A stretch of DNA of 23,333 nt, from assembly GCA_014799985.1 (NCBI GenBank), contig JAAVGZ010000066.1:1-23333 (forward strand), given 5' to 3'. Position numbers and translations under genes: made by a program. Source of the DNA: Helicobacter sp. Its GTDB lineage: Bacteria > Campylobacterota > Campylobacteria > Campylobacterales > Helicobacteraceae. Below the pieces are notes generated by a model. It was given only the letters and a program-made list of their open reading frames with translations, was not told the DNA's origin and did not search any database. Below are positions 7,394 to 14,960 of the stretch, piece by piece (within the stretch, counting starts at the first letter, position 1; the number at the start of each line of letters is the position of its first letter).

Positions 7394-9820
7394 ATGTCAG
7401 GATTGAAAGTTATCAAACGCAATGGTTATACCGAGACTTTGGATATTTGCAAGATTCAGAAATTTACGAAAGAGGCTGTCGAGGGATTGAACGACGTGAA
7501 TCAAAGCGAGCTTGAAGTCGATGCGCGCATTCAGTTTCGCGATAGAATCACAACAGAAGAAATCCAACAAACTTTGATTAAAACAGCCGCCGATAAAATT
7601 GATATTGATAGACCCGATTGGACTTTTGTCGCTGCGCGGCTTTTTTTGTATGATTTATACCACAAAGTCATGCACAATGTGGGCAAGGGCGATGCGGCGA
7701 AATATTTTGCCACCGACAAGGCAGACTATGGACATCTGCGCGATTATTTCGCGCATGGCGAGGCATGTGGGCGAATCATCGTTGGGCTTGCTGCGAAGTT
7801 TGATTTGGATTTGTTGCAATCCCATATCGTCCCCGAACGCGATTTGCAATTTACATATCTTGGAATCAAGACATTATACGACCGCTATTTGCTCAAAGAC
7901 AAAAGAAATTCCCCGATTGAATTGCCACAGCAAATGTTTATGGCAATCGCGATGTTTTTGGCGCAACATGAGACAAATCGCAATGAATGGGCGATTGCCT
8001 TTTATGATATGTTGTCCAAATTTGAAGTCATGGCAGCCACGCCAACGCTTAGCAACGCACGTACGCCAAGACATCAGCTAAGTTCTTGCTATGTTGGAAG
8101 CACGCCCGATAATATCGAAGGAATCTTTGACGCCTATAAAGAAATGGCGCTTTTGAGTAAATATGGCGGCGGAATCGGTTGGGATTATTCCAAAGTACGT
8201 GGGCTTGGAAGTGCGATTGATGGGCATAAAAATGCCGCCGGTGGCGTTGTGCCTTTTTTGAAAATCACGAACGATATTGCTGTGGCTGTCGACCAGCTTG
8301 GAACGCGCAAGGGCGCGATTAGTGTCTATCTCGAAGTGTGGCATCGCGATATTTTCGACTTTGTCGACCTCAAGAAAAATAGCGGCGAAGAAAGACGGCG
8401 CACGCATGACCTTTTTCCTGCACTATGGATTTGCGATTTGTTTATGGAGCGAATCGAGGCAAATGCGCATTGGACATTGCTAGATTCTAATGAATGTGGA
8501 GACTTAACCGAGCTTTATGGCGAGGCTTTTACGAAACGTTATTTGGAATACGAAGCGCGAGATGATATTTTTAAAGAGGTGGTGAGCGCGAAGGATTTGT
8601 GGAAGAAAATCTTGGGGAATTATTTTGAAACAGGAGCGCCCTTTTTGTGTTTCAAAGACAATGCCAATCGCGCCAACCCCAATGCGCATAATGGAATCAT
8701 ACGTTCCAGCAACCTTTGTACGGAAATTTTTCAAAATACAGAGCCAAATCATTATCGCATTTGCGTGGAGTTTGACGATGGAACATTGAAATATTTCGAT
8801 GAAAACGAATCGGTTACGACCGACAGCGGTATTGTCAAAAAGGCAAATAAACTTACGAGCATCGATTCTTTGCAGGGCAAAAGCATTTTTATCACGCGCC
8901 GTGAGGGGCTAGAAGGAAAAAGTGCCGTTTGCAACCTCGCGAGCATTAATCTTTCTAAAGTCAATACGCCCGAAGAAATCCAACGTGTTGTGCCCATTGC
9001 CGTGCGCATGCTGGATAATGTGATTAACCTGAATTTCTACCCCACGCGCAAAGTCAAGAGAACAAATATGCAGACGCGCGCGATTGGGCTGGGTGTGATG
9101 GGCGAAGCGCAAATGCTCGCCGAAAATCACATTCAATGGGGAAGTAAAGAACATTTTGAAAAAATCGATTTGCTTATGGAATCCATTAGTTACCATACGA
9201 TTCTAGCAAGCTCAAATCTCGCCGTTGAAAAAGGCAGCTATCCTCTTTTCGAAGGTTCGCATTGGAGCAAAGGAATCTTCCCGATTGATGTCGCAAATGC
9301 TGCCGCAAAACAGCTCGTGAGTCGCGCGGATTTATTCACGCAATTGTACGATTGGCAGAAATTGCGCAAAATCGTCCAAGAACAAGGCATTCGCAATGGT
9401 TATTTAATGGCGATTGCGCCGACAAGCTCCATTAGCATTTTGGTCGGGACGACACAGACAATCGAGCCCATTTATAAGAAAAAGTGGTTCGAAGAGAATC
9501 TAAGTGGACTGATTCCCGTTGTCGTACCAAATCTTAGTGTGGAGAATTGGAATTTTTATGCATCTGCCTACGAGCTTGACCAAAATTTGCTGATTAAGGC
9601 GGCGGCGATTCGGCAAAAGTGGATTGACCAAGGGCAGAGTACAAATATTTTTGTTACGTTAGACAAGGCAAGCGGGAAATATCTGAACGATATTTATTTC
9701 AATGCATGGAGGTTGGGGCTAAAATCAACCTACTATCTTCGTAGTCAAAGTCCCGAGGCGCTCGAAAATGTGGAAGAAGCAAGTGTAGACCGTTCGTTTG
9801 AATGTGAAGGTTGCCAATAG
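7394..9820 (+). CDS. nrdA: Ribonucleoside-diphosphate reductase alpha subunit (class I)
   Basis: The 808-residue large subunit of aerobic class I ribonucleotide reductase, making deoxyribonucleotides in the cytoplasm with an NrdB partner that is not in this window. An ATP-cone begins near the N terminus (VIKRNG at 6-11). Expected catalytic cysteines are Cys232 (SSCYVGS), Cys442 in NLCTEIF (440-446, with Asn440 and Glu444), and Cys513 in AVCNLASINLS. The tail ends ECEGCQ, giving the C-terminal redox pair Cys804 and Cys807. The sequence follows the H. pylori enzyme closely along its length as I remember it. A short extra stretch near residues 93-112 (HNVGKGDAAKYF region) seems longer than in H. 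pylori. An AAAGGA site lies 12 bases before the ATG, a long spacing. It is 55 bp after typA and 11 bp before the PIN-PhoH gene, so cotranscription is likely. Confidence 0.97.
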   Translation: MSGLKVIKRNGYTETLDICKIQKFTKEAVEGLNDVNQSELEVDARIQFRDRITTEEIQQTLIKTAADKIDIDRPDWTFVAARLFLYDLYHKVMHNVGKGDAAKYFATDKADYGHLRDYFAHGEACGRIIVGLAAKFDLDLLQSHIVPERDLQFTYLGIKTLYDRYLLKDKRNSPIELPQQMFMAIAMFLAQHETNRNEWAIAFYDMLSKFEVMAATPTLSNARTPRHQLSSCYVGSTPDNIEGIFDAYKEMALLSKYGGGIGWDYSKVRGLGSAIDGHKNAAGGVVPFLKITNDIAVAVDQLGTRKGAISVYLEVWHRDIFDFVDLKKNSGEERRRTHDLFPALWICDLFMERIEANAHWTLLDSNECGDLTELYGEAFTKRYLEYEARDDIFKEVVSAKDLWKKILGNYFETGAPFLCFKDNANRANPNAHNGIIRSSNLCTEIFQNTEPNHYRICVEFDDGTLKYFDENESVTTDSGIVKKANKLTSIDSLQGKSIFITRREGLEGKSAVCNLASINLSKVNTPEEIQRVVPIAVRMLDNVINLNFYPTRKVKRTNMQTRAIGLGVMGEAQMLAENHIQWGSKEHFEKIDLLMESISYHTILASSNLAVEKGSYPLFEGSHWSKGIFPIDVANAAAKQLVSRADLFTQLYDWQKLRKIVQEQGIRNGYLMAIAPTSSISILVGTTQTIEPIYKKKWFEENLSGLIPVVVPNLSVENWNFYASAYELDQNLLIKAAAIRQKWIDQGQSTNIFVTLDKASGKYLNDIYFNAWRLGLKSTYYLRSQSPEALENVEEASVDRSFECEGCQ

Positions 9821-9831
9821 GTGTTGGTTGT

Positions 9832-11244
9832 ATGAAAAAGCGCTATCTTATCGATACATCTATTATCCTTGATAGCGTAGAGAATCTCTCGATTCTTTAT
9901 GGAGGCGAGAATCTACTTTTTATCAGCGATATTGTCCTTTTGGAGCTTAGTAAGAAAAAAGAAACATTAGGACAAAGTGGCTATTTTAGTCGTGAATTTT
10001 TTCGGCTCATCAATCATAATCTGGGCGAGGAAATCGAGCCCACAACTATTGGCTTGAGCCCGCTCAAAAAGGGCGATTTTCTGTGGCAAACCTACCTCAA
10101 AGAGGGCGAAAATCTCATTCCTCTTTATATTATCTCGCGTTCTTTCTATGAAACGCCCATGCCCGATTGGGGGCAGAATGACCTCAAAATCGCGGAAATC
10201 GCGCTCGATTATAGCCTCACGCTCATCACAAACGATACGGCGCTCAAAATCCATTCTCTTTCGCGCGGCATTCAGGCAGAATCGCTCCTTCGTGATAGCG
10301 TCAACAATGTCGATTCGATTGATTTTTTTTATCGTTCCACATGCCATATCGATTCTATATCATACCTCAATGAACAAGCTTGGTTTCAGGCTTTGAGCGA
10401 TTGGAGCTTGATTGAAATTGTCGAAGAAGAAAATACGGGCAACGCGCATTATCTCAATGGAAAAAAGCAATTTGGTTTTAAAATCAAGGGCGCGTTTGTG
10501 CCACAAAATCTTGATGAAATCATTAAGACACATTCTCCCTACATTGCGCCGCTCAATCTCGAGCAAAAGCTTTATTATGCCCTGTTGCTGCACCCAAATA
10601 ACAGAATCACGGTTGCGAGCGGGGCAACGGGGAGCGGAAAGACGCTCATCGCCTTGCAAGCGGGAATCACGCTTTTTAAGTTGGGCATTGTCGATGGAAT
10701 CGTCTATTTGCGCAACACAATCACGGCAAATGACAAAGAGGCGGAGCTAGGATTCCGCAAGGGTGGCGAGTTTGAAAAGTTGGATTATTTTATGTATCCT
10801 TTGTATAGTGCGATTAACTTCACGATTACCAAAATGCAAAAAGAATCTTTTGCGAAACGGATTGAATATCGGGGAGAAAACAAGGGGGAACAACGCGCGG
10901 AAGCCACAGAATATTTTATGAAAAAACATAATATTTCTATCATTGACATTGCCCATGCGCGTGGAATCACGATTTCACGTAAGTTTGTGATTTTTGACGA
11001 AGTGCAAAATGCGTCCAATGCCACAGTGAAACTCATCGGCACGCGCATGGGCGAAGAAAGCCGCATCGTCTTTTTGGGCGATTTAAAACAAATCGACCAC
11101 CCATACCTAAGTCGCAACCGCAACGGGCTTGCAACATTGCTCAAAATCGCGAGTTCTGATGATTATATCGCCGCCATCAAACTCAAGCAGACGATTCGCA
11201 GCGAGATTGCAGGGTGGTTTGAGGATAGATTCAATGTGTTTTAA
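9832..11244 (+). CDS. PIN domain-PhoH family ATPase
   Basis: A 470-residue protein joining an N-terminal PIN nuclease-like domain to a C-terminal PhoH ATPase/helicase-like domain, as in the YlaK/PhoH2 group. PIN acidic residues appear in YLIDTSIILDS (about 5-15), LLELSKK and ITNDTALKIHS. The PhoH domain has Walker A GATGSGKT at 264-271 and Walker B FVIFDE at 385-390, then FLGDLKQID and the RNRNGL segment near the C terminus. Known relatives unwind or cleave RNA; activity here is inferred. ATG 9832 is preferred over an in-frame TTG at 9811 inside nrdA, because it begins right at the PIN domain and has AGGTG upstream. The gap to nrdA is 11 bp, with no terminator seen. Confidence 0.92.
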   Translation: MKKRYLIDTSIILDSVENLSILYGGENLLFISDIVLLELSKKKETLGQSGYFSREFFRLINHNLGEEIEPTTIGLSPLKKGDFLWQTYLKEGENLIPLYIISRSFYETPMPDWGQNDLKIAEIALDYSLTLITNDTALKIHSLSRGIQAESLLRDSVNNVDSIDFFYRSTCHIDSISYLNEQAWFQALSDWSLIEIVEEENTGNAHYLNGKKQFGFKIKGAFVPQNLDEIIKTHSPYIAPLNLEQKLYYALLLHPNNRITVASGATGSGKTLIALQAGITLFKLGIVDGIVYLRNTITANDKEAELGFRKGGEFEKLDYFMYPLYSAINFTITKMQKESFAKRIEYRGENKGEQRAEATEYFMKKHNISIIDIAHARGITISRKFVIFDEVQNASNATVKLIGTRMGEESRIVFLGDLKQIDHPYLSRNRNGLATLLKIASSDDYIAAIKLKQTIRSEIAGWFEDRFNVF

Positions 11245-11290
11245 GGGCGATGATAGAAAAAATCAAAAGAAAAGTTTCTATAATATAAAT

Positions 11291-11380
11291 GTTATTGCGA
11301 GCTTACGCGAAGCAATCCAGCGTCTTTGAATGCTCGGCACGGTTGATTGCCACGCTCGTTACACTCGCTCGCAATGACAC
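11291..11380. repeat. Dispersed palindromic repeat, family A, copy 3
   Basis: It begins TTATTGCGAGCTTACGCGAA and ends ACTCGCTCGCAATGACAC. The right half, from about 11328 and continuing past the arm into TTGGAATCTT (11390), is nearly identical to the right half of copy 5 (12577-12640), so these two copies share a more recent origin. It lies about 50 bp after the PIN-PhoH stop and could serve as its terminator-like structure, though it lacks a U-run. Confidence 0.8.
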
Positions 11381-11410
11381 TTGGAATCTTCTGTGATTCT
11401 ATATATTTTT

Positions 11411-11490
11411 TGGAGGTGCGGTTTTAACCGCATATAAACGAGAATCGCATACATCAACGATGAATGAGTGCGACTAGAGTCGCACCTCCA
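11411..11490. repeat. Two-hairpin inverted-repeat element (family E)
   Basis: An 80-bp element bounded by TGGAGGTGCG and its exact inverse CGCACCTCCA. Each end also forms its own hairpin: TGCGGTT-TT-AACCGCA on the left and GTGCGACT-AG-AGTCGCAC on the right. The centre is unique. It resembles bacterial REP/BIME-type palindromic elements; only one copy is seen in the window. Confidence 0.7.
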
Positions 11491-11506
11491 ATATTGTGGC
11501 AAATAT

Positions 11507-11539
11507 TCCCCCTCCCTTGCGGAGGGGGGCAGGGGGTGG
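11507..11539. repeat. G/C-rich stem-loop repeat (family F)
   Basis: CCCCCTCC-cttgc-GGAGGGGG forms a strong hairpin, followed by GCAGGGGGTGG. It sits directly against family A copy 4. A similar C/G-run hairpin design occurs at 12820-12866, with a different loop. Confidence 0.6.
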
Positions 11540-11641
11540 TCATTGCGAGCGAGTGCAACGAGCGTGGCAATCAACGAGCAAAGAATCCCAAGCGAGCATT
11601 CAAAGACGCTTGATTGCTTCGGTCAAGCCCTCACAATGACA
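11539..11641. repeat. Dispersed palindromic repeat, family A, copy 4
   Basis: It begins GTCATTGCGAGCGAGTGC and ends CCTCACAATGACA, with inner GCAATCAAC and GCTTGATTGCTTC segments. The centre (caaagaatcccaagcgag region) differs from the other copies. Confidence 0.8.
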
Positions 11642-11659
11642 AGAAAAACTTTCATTTTT

Positions 11660-11696
11660 TGTCATTCTAAACTCGCGTAAGCGAGTGAATAATCTC
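11660..11696. repeat. Dispersed inverted repeat, family B, copy 2
   Basis: TGTCATTCTAAACT, the hairpin CTCGCGTAAGCGAG and TGAATAATCTCG make up this copy. It differs from the copy at 12909-12945 at only a few positions. Confidence 0.7.
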
Positions 11697-11764
11697 GAAA
11701 CTCACATTGATAATAAAATGACATTATACACTCATTTTACAATCCCTCGTTGCACACAAAGTGC

Positions 11765-12364
11765 TTATTTATTTTGTTGAGAATTGATAATCTCCCCTTG
11801 TTCATTATACGTTTTACGGACAATTACACTACCATCTTCATATAGAGTTTCTTTTTTAAGTTTTCCAGATTCGTAATATTCTTTTTCAACACCATTTCTT
11901 TCATCATTTTTATACGGAGTTTCATATCTAAGCTTCCCAGATTCATAATATTCTTTTTCAATACCATTCCTTTTGTCATTTTCAAATGGAATTTCTCTTT
12001 TAAGTTGCCCAGATTCATAATAGTGTTTCACAATACCGCTTCTTTTATCATTTTCGTGCGGAACTTCTGAAAAAAGTTGCCCAGATTCGTAATATCCTTT
12101 CGCAATACCATTTATTTTATCGTTTTCGTATGGAGTTTCAGCTTCAAGTTGCCCATTGCCATAATATGCTTTTTCAATACCATTTCTTTCACCATTTTTA
12201 TATGGAGTTTCATATCTAAGTTGGCGCCTATCACCGTAATAGATTTTCTCAACGCAACCATTAACCTTATCTTTATCACTCTTGCACTCCGCAAGTGGCT
12301 TTGCATGTCCTACTGCCAAACATACTGATAGCACCATAGCAGAATTTACTACTTTCTTTAACAT
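11765..12364 (-). CDS. Secreted MORN/YwqK-type repeat protein
   Basis: A 199-residue protein with a Sec signal peptide (about residues 1-21: MLKK then a hydrophobic core ending GHA). It carries six tandem repeats of about 24 residues, each of the form (I/V)xKxYYxxGQLxxExPxxNDxxNG, from about residue 38 to 180. This is the MORN-variant pattern found in YwqK-type proteins, some of which are called antitoxins and many of which are secreted repeat proteins of unknown role. It probably ends up in the periplasm or on the surface. At DNA level the repeat is about 72 bp and well conserved, so repeat-number changes by slippage or recombination are plausible. The ATG at 12364 has only a weak site (AGTGAGAAA). 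It is AT-rich compared with its neighbours and isolated between repeat clusters, which hints at separate acquisition. Confidence 0.8.
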   Translation of the reverse strand: MLKKVVNSAMVLSVCLAVGHAKPLAECKSDKDKVNGCVEKIYYGDRRQLRYETPYKNGERNGIEKAYYGNGQLEAETPYENDKINGIAKGYYESGQLFSEVPHENDKRSGIVKHYYESGQLKREIPFENDKRNGIEKEYYESGKLRYETPYKNDERNGVEKEYYESGKLKKETLYEDGSVIVRKTYNEQGEIINSQQNK

Positions 12365-12545
12365 TTTCTCACTTTCTAATGTAATCTTTCTTAAGAATAT
12401 ATTTCTTAAGTTTATTAATCTAACTATCCTACCTTCACCTTTACTCTCTTTGTTTTATTGGCGCAGAGTAGGGTTGAGCTGTACATTAAAGAGGGTTATT
12501 GTCGCTTGTGGAATAATAGCGTAAATTCTTTTATTTTTGGTTTAA
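12365..12545. other. AT-rich non-coding stretch upstream of the MORN-repeat gene
   Basis: Apart from the dyad at 12390-12410 I see no gene, RNA or repeat in this stretch. It separates the MORN gene from the next repeat cluster and is AT-rich. Confidence 0.4.
12390..12410 (-). promoter_or_regulatory. Perfect dyad over a possible -10 of the MORN-repeat gene
   Basis: CTTAAGAA and TTCTTAAG form an 8-bp perfect inverted repeat with a 5-base AT spacer. On the minus strand the centre contains TATATT, a plausible -10 about 35 bp before the ATG at 12364. An operator overlapping the promoter is a reasonable reading; the position is too far from a stop codon to suggest a terminator. Confidence 0.45.
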
Positions 12546-12631
12546 ATGCGAGCGTTAGCGAGGTAATCTAGCGCCCTTGAATGCTTGGCACGGTTGATTG
12601 CCACGCTCGTTACACTCGCTCGCAATGACAC
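12546..12631. repeat. Dispersed palindromic repeat, family A, copy 5
   Basis: It begins ATGCGAGCGTTAGCGAGG and ends ACTCGCTCGCAATGACAC. Its right half matches copy 3 (11291-11380) almost base for base, including the following TTGGAATCTT. Confidence 0.8.
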
Positions 12632-12640
12632 TTGGAATCT

Positions 12641-12671
12641 TGTCATGTTGAGGCGAAGCCGAAACATCTCT
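12641..12671. repeat. Dispersed inverted repeat, family C, copy 1
   Basis: TGTCATGTTGAGGCGAAGCC followed by GAAACATCTCT. The inverse of this sequence recurs at 12962-12991 and 23164-23192. Confidence 0.7.
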
Positions 12672-12677
12672 TTGCCA

Positions 12678-12760
12678 TTGCTCATGATTCCAATCTCCCA
12701 GCCACAGCGCGCAACGTCTATGTTCGAGCCAAAAGGCATAACATAGACGCAGCGCTGTGG
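12678..12760. repeat. Long hairpin element (family D), copy 1
   Basis: Two stacked inverted arms, CCACAGCGC with GCGCTGTGG (9 bp) and GTCTATGTT with AACATAGAC (9 bp), form a hairpin at 12702-12760 with a loop of about 15 bases. The preceding bases (ATTGCTCATGATTC and following) recur before a partial copy at 23273-23322, so the repeated unit starts outside the hairpin. Confidence 0.7.
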
Positions 12761-12819
12761 AGTGCGACATATACAAGCGTAGTGCACATTGAAAAAGCGT
12801 GCTAGGGATTGGGGATTTT

Positions 12820-12866
12820 AGGGGGATAAGGGGGCTGCTTCGCAATTAAGCCCCCTGTCCCCCTTA
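12820..12866. repeat. C/G-run hairpin
   Basis: GGGGGATAAGGGGGCT on the left and AGCCCCCTGTCCCCC on the right pair around a 12-base loop. This strong hairpin lies in the repeat cluster and is not next to a stop codon. Confidence 0.6.
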
Positions 12867-12908
12867 ACGAAAAGAAAGAGAAACGAATCTCCAAAGAATC
12901 TAGCCATT

Positions 12909-12945
12909 TGTCATTCTGAACTCGCGTAAGCGAGTGAAGAATCTC
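12909..12945. repeat. Dispersed inverted repeat, family B, copy 3
   Basis: TGTCATTCTGAA, the hairpin CTCGCGTAAGCGAG and TGAAGAATCTC make up this copy. It is the best-preserved copy of the family in the window. Confidence 0.75.
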
Positions 12946-12961
12946 AAATGATAAGAATTCG

Positions 12962-12991
12962 CAGAGATGTTTCGCTTCGCTCAACATGACA
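12962..12991. repeat. Dispersed inverted repeat, family C, copy 2
   Basis: AGAGATGTTTCGC then TTCGCTCAACATGACA, in inverse orientation to the copy at 12641-12671 and matching the one at 23164-23192. Confidence 0.7.
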
Positions 12992-13007
12992 AAATAGAGA
13001 TTCCATG

Positions 13008-13098
13008 TGTCATTGCGAGCGAGCTGCGCGAGCGTGGCAATCAACGATTCTTGGTTGCCCAATATCGTTGATTGCTTCGGCTTTGCCTCGCAATGACA
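13008..13098. repeat. Dispersed palindromic repeat, family A, copy 6
   Basis: It begins TGTCATTGCGAGCGAGC and ends GCCTCGCAATGACA, with inner GCAATCAACGA and TCGTTGATTGC arms around a loop containing TTGGTTGCCCAA. It lies about 50 bp downstream of the pseI stop codon, where it may help end transcription. Confidence 0.85.
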
Positions 13099-13146
13099 AA
13101 TGGTAAAGCTTTAAAATTTAAAAAAGAATCAAATAAGCAAACCCTC

Positions 13147-14163
13147 TTATTTTGGGCTCACGAGCTCCCAACTCAAAGGCTGCCCACGTGCGATGTCTTT
13201 GGCGGCGGTTTTGCCAAGAATCTCGGGGAGATGCTTGGGCGCGATTCCATACCCGGGGCGAATCGAGCGCACATTTTGTGCGTTGAACACCTCGCCCTTG
13301 CGGATATCCTCGCACACAAAGAGGCTGCGCTTGAAGACCTTCGATGGCGCAACGGCTGCGCCGTCATAGTCGGCGATTCCAAGCGCATCGCATGCGTCAT
13401 AGACGCGCCTTTTGAGCTCGGCAAACTCATCGGGCTGCATGCTAAAGCTGCTGTCCGCGCCGCCAAGCTTTCTGTCGAGGATAAAATGCTTCTCGACAAG
13501 AGACGCGCCCAGCACGCTCGCGACAACGGCGGCGCAGTCGCCCATTGTGTGGTCGCTTAGCCCGACTTTGACGTCAAAGCGCGCCTTCAAGTCGGTGATG
13601 CGCACGAGGTTCGCATGCTCAAGCGGCGTGGGGTAGGCGCTCGTGCAGGCGAGCAGGGTGATGTCGCGGTTGTTTGCGGCATAGCATGCGTCCACAGCCT
13701 CGCCAATCTCATCGAGGCTCGCGATTCCTGTCGAGAGTATCATCGGCTTGCCCGTGCGCGCGGCATAGCGTATGAGCGGAATGTCGTTGATTTCAAACGA
13801 GGCGATTTTGTAGATGGGATTGCCAAGCGATTCGAGGAAATCCACAGCCGTGCTATCAAACGGCGTGGAGAAGCACAAAAGCCCGAGCGAGCGCGCATAC
13901 TCGAAGAGCTCGGCATGCCATTCCCACGGGGTATAGGCGCTTTGGTAGAGCTTATACAAGGTTTGTCCGTCCCACAGCCCGCCGTTTTGAATCTGAAAAT
14001 ATTCATTGTCGCAATCGAGCGTGAGCGTGTCGGCGGTGTAGGTCTGGAGCTTCACGCCGTCTGCGCCCGCGTCTTTTGCCGCCTTGATTGTCTGAAGCGC
14101 AAGTTCTTTTTGCTGGTTGTGGTTTGCCGAGAGCTCGGCGATGAGCAATGGATAGTTAGGCAT
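13147..14163 (-). CDS. pseI: Pseudaminic acid synthase
   Basis: A 338-residue NeuB-family synthase that condenses phosphoenolpyruvate with the 2,4-diacetamido hexose intermediate to give pseudaminic acid, the sugar used on flagellin in Helicobacter and Campylobacter. The TIM-barrel motifs are present: NHN (14-16), KLQTY (38-42), STPFD (99-103), KIASFEI (119-125), LSTGI (143-147), LSDHT (202-206) and VEKHF (223-227). The SAF (antifreeze-like) domain is at about 278-336, with the RSIRPGYGIAP segment. Sialic acid synthases share this fold, but the adjacent pseH supports the pseudaminic assignment. The ATG at 14163 has GGGGA six bases upstream, and the gene overlaps the end of pseH by 8 bp. It is the last gene of the minus-strand block. 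Confidence 0.92.
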   Translation of the reverse strand: MPNYPLLIAELSANHNQQKELALQTIKAAKDAGADGVKLQTYTADTLTLDCDNEYFQIQNGGLWDGQTLYKLYQSAYTPWEWHAELFEYARSLGLLCFSTPFDSTAVDFLESLGNPIYKIASFEINDIPLIRYAARTGKPMILSTGIASLDEIGEAVDACYAANNRDITLLACTSAYPTPLEHANLVRITDLKARFDVKVGLSDHTMGDCAAVVASVLGASLVEKHFILDRKLGGADSSFSMQPDEFAELKRRVYDACDALGIADYDGAAVAPSKVFKRSLFVCEDIRKGEVFNAQNVRSIRPGYGIAPKHLPEILGKTAAKDIARGQPLSWELVSPK

Positions 14164-14704
14164 GGATTTTCCCCATTAAGATGATGTTGTGGAATGCATG
14201 ATTCACCCACGCATAGTCGTGCAAGCAGCCCTCACGCACAAATCCGTTGCGCTCATAAAAGGCGATTGCGCGTTTGTTGTGCTCGAAAACCTCGAGCCGC
14301 AGGCTGTGGAGCTTGAGCTTGTCAAAAGCGACAAATTCGAGCAATTGCAAGATTTTCGTGCCGCTGCCTGTGCCAAAGCAATCGGGGTTGATGTAGATGC
14401 CCAAAAACGCGAACGCATGCACGAGGTTGATGCGCACAAGAGACATCGTGCCAATGCCGCGCCCATCGTCAAAAACCGCCCAATAGCTTCGCGCCGTGCT
14501 GTGTTGCAATCCCTCAATAAAGCTTCGGTGCGCCTGTGTCGTGATGGGTTCTTGGTTGTACATCTGTTTTTGGATTTCGGGGTGGTTGCGCCAGAGCCGC
14601 ACGCTCTCGCTTTGTTTGGGCGTGAGCGCGCAGAAATGCACGGCTTTGCAAGCCCCAAACGTGAAGTTTGAGCGCAAAGTCGCAAGGCGAGAATCCAAAA
14701 CCAT
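14156..14704 (-). CDS. pseH: UDP-amino-sugar N-acetyltransferase of pseudaminic acid synthesis
   Basis: A 182-residue GNAT acetyltransferase expected to acetylate the 4-amino group of the UDP-linked altrosamine intermediate in the pseudaminic acid pathway. The WRNHPEI segment (38-44) is characteristic of PseH. The acetyl-CoA loop reads GTGSGTK (111-117), after the LGIYINP strand, and the NKRAIAFYERNGF segment (143-155) is the usual GNAT C-terminal signature. The N terminus seems about 15-20 residues longer than I recall for the H. pylori and C. jejuni proteins. ATG 14704 overlaps the TAA of the preceding small gene (TAATG), indicating coupled translation. Its own stop overlaps the pseI start. 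Confidence 0.88.
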   Translation of the reverse strand: MVLDSRLATLRSNFTFGACKAVHFCALTPKQSESVRLWRNHPEIQKQMYNQEPITTQAHRSFIEGLQHSTARSYWAVFDDGRGIGTMSLVRINLVHAFAFLGIYINPDCFGTGSGTKILQLLEFVAFDKLKLHSLRLEVFEHNKRAIAFYERNGFVREGCLHDYAWVNHAFHNIILMGKIHA

Positions 14705-14937
14705 TACCTGCTCTGTTGTTTGCGTATCGCGTCCATGATGGCGTCATTGTAGCGAGAAAAGCGCAACCAAAAGGGCTGATTGCTCGCAAGCGATTCCTCA
14801 AGCAACGTATCGAGCTGCGTTCTGTGCAGTCTTGAATGCAATTCTGGCTGCGAGATGCGACCTGTTGCGTTGATGACATTATGGCTTTGAATCTCCACTG
14901 ATTCGATTGAATCAATATCTTTAAGTACCTGTTTCAT
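14704..14937 (-). CDS. Small protein of unknown function (77 aa) at the head of the pseH-pseI unit
   Basis: I do not recognise this protein. The start at 14937 is fixed by a strong GGAGGT site five bases upstream; an ATG at 14949 lies inside that site and is unlikely. The product is 77 residues, soluble, without signal or membrane segment. It has an N-terminal acidic segment (VLKDIDSIESVEI), a middle with SQPELHSRLHRTQLDTLLEE and a basic helical end (YNDAIMDAIRKQQSR). A candidate sigma-54 promoter lies just upstream, and the stop codon overlaps the pseH start. The context suggests a flagellum- or glycosylation-related accessory protein, for instance a small regulator or chaperone. That is inference only. 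It does not resemble FlgM as I recall it. Confidence 0.75.
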   Translation of the reverse strand: MKQVLKDIDSIESVEIQSHNVINATGRISQPELHSRLHRTQLDTLLEESLASNQPFWLRFSRYNDAIMDAIRKQQSR

Positions 14938-14960
14938 ATCTACCTCCATAGCGAGATATA

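Noticed and set aside
9832..10300. PIN domain taken as a VapC-type toxin
   Set aside because: It is fused in frame to a complete PhoH ATPase and there is no antitoxin gene next to it, so the PIN-PhoH family is the better reading.
12542..13062. Several small frames within the repeat cluster, also 11359-11680
   Set aside because: Their translations are the repeat elements read as protein (for example variants of CHCER and ARNDT) and lack ribosome-binding sites.
53..13098. Repeats considered as a CRISPR array
   Set aside because: Copies are palindromic, variable in length and centre, spaced irregularly by up to thousands of bases, and there are no uniform spacers or cas genes.
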